IMG/VR virus record: IMGVR_UViG_3300046714_000236
Coordinates: 1 to 64,000 of that record
Length of the DNA: 64,000 nt
Strand: one strand, 5' to 3'
DNA from: a virus
Shown one piece after another: positions 61,617 through 64,000 of this stretch. The notes beneath the pieces were generated by a model. The model saw only the letters and a list, made by a program, of their open reading frames with translations. It was not told the origin of the DNA and made no database searches. Within the stretch, counting starts at the first letter, position 1, and every line of letters starts with the position of its first letter. The translations under genes were made by a program, and so were the position numbers.

Positions 61617-62004
61617 CGTCCTCAGGATACTCCGCGTCCACCCAGCGACTAATCGCCGCGCGGTACTGATCGAGAAGCTCGAAAAGCTTCGCGCAGTCCC
61701 GCACCACCGTGCTCCCCGGATCTCCGACCGACGCGCGCAGCCGCCCGAGCTCTTCCCACGTCTTGCCCATGCAGAACTCCGCGCGCCGCCCGAGCGTCAC
61801 GATCGGATCGGCAGGCTCTGCCACCGCACGGAACCGTGGCTGCTTCTTCGGCTTCGGTGTGAGCGCTCGCCGCACCTCGTTCGCAATCTGTCGCGGATCC
61901 CCGTTCACGCGCACTTTGATGTTGATACTCTCGGGCACGCTGTGCACCGGTGAGCTCGGGATCTCTGCGGGGCGAATCGTGCGTTGACGGGGCATGGGGG
62001 GCAT
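61606..62004 (-). CDS. Possible small terminase-like or head protein, 132 aa
   Basis: Two ATGs (62004 and 61995) are possible starts; neither has a clear ribosome site. The protein has a Pro/Ser-rich N-terminus (PAEIPSSPVHSVPESINIKV), a basic middle (PRQIANEVRRALTPKPKKQP) and a helical end (RDCAKLFELLDQYRAAISRW). Its place just behind terminase and J-domain genes would fit a small terminase, but no helix-turn-helix is clear. The call is tentative. Confidence 0.55.
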   Translation of the reverse strand: MPPMPRQRTIRPAEIPSSPVHSVPESINIKVRVNGDPRQIANEVRRALTPKPKKQPRFRAVAEPADPIVTLGRRAEFCMGKTWEELGRLRASVGDPGSTVVRDCAKLFELLDQYRAAISRWVDAEYPEDDAG

Positions 62005-62012
62005 TGATGCCG

Positions 62013-62354
62013 CTAGCTCTCGTCGTATCGAACCTCGACGCGCCCGACGGCTCTGCCGTTCACGAAGATGGTAGCACCTCGGAACTGTGCGGCGTCAACG
62101 AGCGCGGGCCGTTCCTCTCGGAAGCGATGCGTCACGATGTACTCCGTTGCCGTTTCGAATGCCGCCGTGAGCGCCTGAAAGGCTTCCGCCGTCCCGCCGT
62201 TGTCCGGGTGCGCGTCCTTCGCCCGCAAGCGGTAGGAGCGTCGGACGAGCGCCTCGACGTCTGCCCGCGTGTCGACTTGCTCCTGCCCCGTGATGCCGAG
62301 CGCCTGCAGTGCACGAACGAACTCGGCCTTCGTCAGAAGGCGTTTACCTCGCAT
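62013..62354 (-). CDS. J-domain (DnaJ-like) protein, 113 aa
   Basis: Residues 30-75 form a J-domain: VRRSYRLRAKDAHPDNGGTA, containing the HPD tripeptide and GG, followed by EAFQALTAAFETATEYI. J-domains stimulate DnaK (Hsp70). The remaining 40 residues form strands (FRGATIFVNGRAVGRVEVRY). Its frame overlaps the end of terminase by 11 bases, so they are made together. It may bring the host Hsp70 to packaging or capsid assembly, as lambda and T4 use host chaperones. Confidence 0.82.
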   Translation of the reverse strand: MRGKRLLTKAEFVRALQALGITGQEQVDTRADVEALVRRSYRLRAKDAHPDNGGTAEAFQALTAAFETATEYIVTHRFREERPALVDAAQFRGATIFVNGRAVGRVEVRYDES

Positions 62355-64000
62355 GCAGCGAGGAAATACCAGTCGCCCCCTCAGGAGGCAATTGGGGCCC
62401 GCGCGTGATCTTCGAGAGCCGCGCGCCCTCGCGAGCGATCCACATCGCCATCATGCGATCGCCCGTATGCTTGCCCCGCTGATAGAAAAGCAGCTCGTTG
62501 ATCCAGTCCTGCACCACCGGATCGACGAGTCCGTCGACGTTCGGGATGAGCCACGCGCCGTTTTCGATCTCGATGAAGATCGATTCGAGCCCGGTCTGAT
62601 GATCCCACTTTCGCTTTCCAGTCGTGACAAGCGAGCGCACCGGGGTGTCGATCTTCTGTTCGAGGAGCCAGTCCTTCATCCATCCCTGAGCGCTGTTCCC
62701 CTCGACGTACGCGATCGAGTTGTACCGGGCGATGGTGTTCGCGATCCGCGTCTTCAGCTCCACGCCCGACCACTTGCCCGCTTGGATGTCGAGGATCTGC
62801 CGGAACCCGTTCGGCAGGAACGCGACGGTGAAAAGCGCCGAGAGATCGCTCTTCTTCTTTTTCGAGAACGCGGGATCGATCCCCGTCACGACCGGGAGCC
62901 CGCCCGAGTACGCGGCTTCGAGCTGCGTGACGCCGTTCTCCTTCGCGTGCTTCTTACACTTCTCGATCCATTCGATCTTTACGTGGCTCGTCGCGTCGTC
63001 ACGCACCTTCAGCGAATAGCTCTGTTGATGCGCGAGCTCCGTCATCACGCGCCGCTGTTCCTCGATCTTCGAGCGCGGCCACACCTCGGGCCAGAGCGGG
63101 ATCTCGTCGTTCCGGTCGCGCCATTCCGTGACCGAGGGATCAAGCGCGATGCCGTTCGAGCGCGCGTACTCAGGAGTGTCGTGCGCGACGAGCCGGAACC
63201 GGTCGAGCTCCCCCGGGCGCGGCTCAGTGTCCGACGGACGGATCAGATCGCTGTCGAAAGCGTCGGCGTTCTCGAACCAAATGTTTCCGTAGGCGTCCAT
63301 GTTCAGGACCGCCCACCCAAGCCGCGCGAGTGCGTACGTGAGATCTCCCTTGTCGTCACTCTGCCCGCTTGGATCGCCCGGGTGCCAAGGCGCGTTAGTC
63401 ACCGTGATCCGCAAGTCGCGCGCACCGCGGCGCGTGAGCACGTTGTTCTGAACCCAATTGTTCAGCTTGCGCCGCTGCTCGACGGTCGCCGTGTTCTCGC
63501 TGTTCAAAATGTCGTCGATGAGGATCCACGTCGCGCGACCACCGAGCACGCGCCCCGTCTCGTAGCTGAGCGCCGCCATCGTCGGATCGCGCACGCTCAT
63601 CCCGCGTTCGACAGTGATCGATGTCTGCGACCATGGATCGCCTTGCTGCGATGATGGCCGGAGCTCGGGGAAGACGAGCCGCACCTCGGGGCTCTTCTCG
63701 ATGTAGGAACGAACGCCGTTGACGACTTTCTTGCTCTGATCTTCCGCGGCCGAGATCACCATGATCCGTTCGGTCGGGTCGCTGCCGATCACATGCAGAA
63801 GCAGCGACATCATCCCGAACGTCTTGCTCGAACCGGTGAACGCCCGGACGACGCAATACTGGTAAAAAAGCACGAACTCGTTTTGGAGTTGTTGGTGCGC
63901 GGCGATCCGAAGCGCGGCGTTTCCCGCTTCCTCCGAGCGCATCGCGAAATCAAAAAACCGAGACTCGTTCGCGCGCGCCGCCGCCGCTCGTCGTAGTGTC
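62344..64000 (-). CDS. Terminase large subunit, 5' end outside window
   Basis: The frame is open to the right edge, so at least 551 residues are present and the N-terminus is missing. An ATG at 63942 is internal: NESRFFDFAMRSEEAGNAAL reads through it. AFTGSSKTFGM is a divergent Walker A (Gly replaced by Ser), ATWILIDDIL is Walker B, and the nuclease part begins at VVTGIDPAFSKKKKSDLSAL (first metal Asp) followed by YVEGNSAQGWMKDWLL and NGAWLIP. The protein drives DNA into the head and cuts genome ends. Length and motifs fit T4-like or jumbo-phage terminases. Confidence 0.9.
   Translation of the reverse strand, partial: TLRRAAAARANESRFFDFAMRSEEAGNAALRIAAHQQLQNEFVLFYQYCVVRAFTGSSKTFGMMSLLLHVIGSDPTERIMVISAAEDQSKKVVNGVRSYIEKSPEVRLVFPELRPSSQQGDPWSQTSITVERGMSVRDPTMAALSYETGRVLGGRATWILIDDILNSENTATVEQRRKLNNWVQNNVLTRRGARDLRITVTNAPWHPGDPSGQSDDKGDLTYALARLGWAVLNMDAYGNIWFENADAFDSDLIRPSDTEPRPGELDRFRLVAHDTPEYARSNGIALDPSVTEWRDRNDEIPLWPEVWPRSKIEEQRRVMTELAHQQSYSLKVRDDATSHVKIEWIEKCKKHAKENGVTQLEAAYSGGLPVVTGIDPAFSKKKKSDLSALFTVAFLPNGFRQILDIQAGKWSGVELKTRIANTIARYNSIAYVEGNSAQGWMKDWLLEQKIDTPVRSLVTTGKRKWDHQTGLESIFIEIENGAWLIPNVDGLVDPVVQDWINELLFYQRGKHTGDRMMAMWIAREGARLSKITRGPQLPPEGATGISSLHAR

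Noticed and set aside
1-64000. Canonical tRNA genes, insertion sequences, integrase or attachment sites
   Set aside because: I found no convincing T-arm consensus, transposase, recombinase or terminal repeat in the window; the only tRNA-like candidate is reported with low confidence.

Overview
The window is part of the genome of a large tailed bacteriophage with a contractile tail. Support comes from a nearly complete virion module on the minus strand: terminase, portal, an unusual head protein, scaffold and major capsid protein, then tail sheath, tube, frameshifted tail chaperone, tape measure, hub, spike, baseplate and several fibres. The DNA is GC-rich with strongly GC-ending codons. Two features suggest a host among the Myxococcota or nearby deltaproteobacteria. 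One is a lipoprotein with a Gly/Ser/Ala-rich spacer of the kind common in myxobacteria. The other is a sigma-region-4-like protein whose Cys-rich core resembles proteins I know from myxobacterial chromosomes. The host call is inference.

Layout. 1-4664 (minus): SF2 helicase, DHH/DHHA1 phosphoesterase, small zinc-type proteins and the sigma-like protein. 4691-6893: lipoprotein, two strong hairpins, a short collagen-like protein and a sparse region of about 570 bases. 7069-11153 (plus): a compact operon of small proteins with overlapping stops and starts, including the lipoprotein and a deoxyribosyltransferase-like enzyme, led by two near-identical promoters. 11197-12222 (minus): membrane and coiled-coil proteins that may be a lysis cassette. 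12354-14275 (plus): a 2OG-Fe(II) oxygenase-like protein and a glycosyltransferase-methyltransferase fusion. 14272-29999 (minus): collagen-like fibres, a propeller-like protein, baseplate proteins and a 986-residue solenoid fibre. A two-gene plus-strand island sits at 30018-30429. 30419-43260 (minus): spike, hub, many small genes and the tape measure. 43270-64000 (minus): tail chaperone, tube, sheath, neck, capsid, head protein, portal, J-domain protein and terminase.

Two signals run across these modules. First, a 20-bp palindrome, GACCGACATCGATGTCGGTC, occurs 13 times (10 exact, 3 with one change). It usually lies directly behind a stop codon at an operon boundary, and in two places inside a reading frame. 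Second, at least 32 genes on both strands carry an extended -10-like element, (TGN)(T/C)ANNNT, exactly 6 or 7 bases before the start codon and usually without a Shine-Dalgarno sequence. If it is a promoter, those mRNAs are leaderless. Capsid, scaffold, tube, chaperone and sheath genes instead have ordinary ribosome binding sites. Together these look like a phage-wide system of short transcription units.

The most striking protein is the 997-residue head protein. It joins a Mu gpF-like head morphogenesis region, a HipA/PI3K-like kinase domain and an ADP-ribosyltransferase with an R-S-E-x-E signature, so it is a candidate enzyme carried in the virion.
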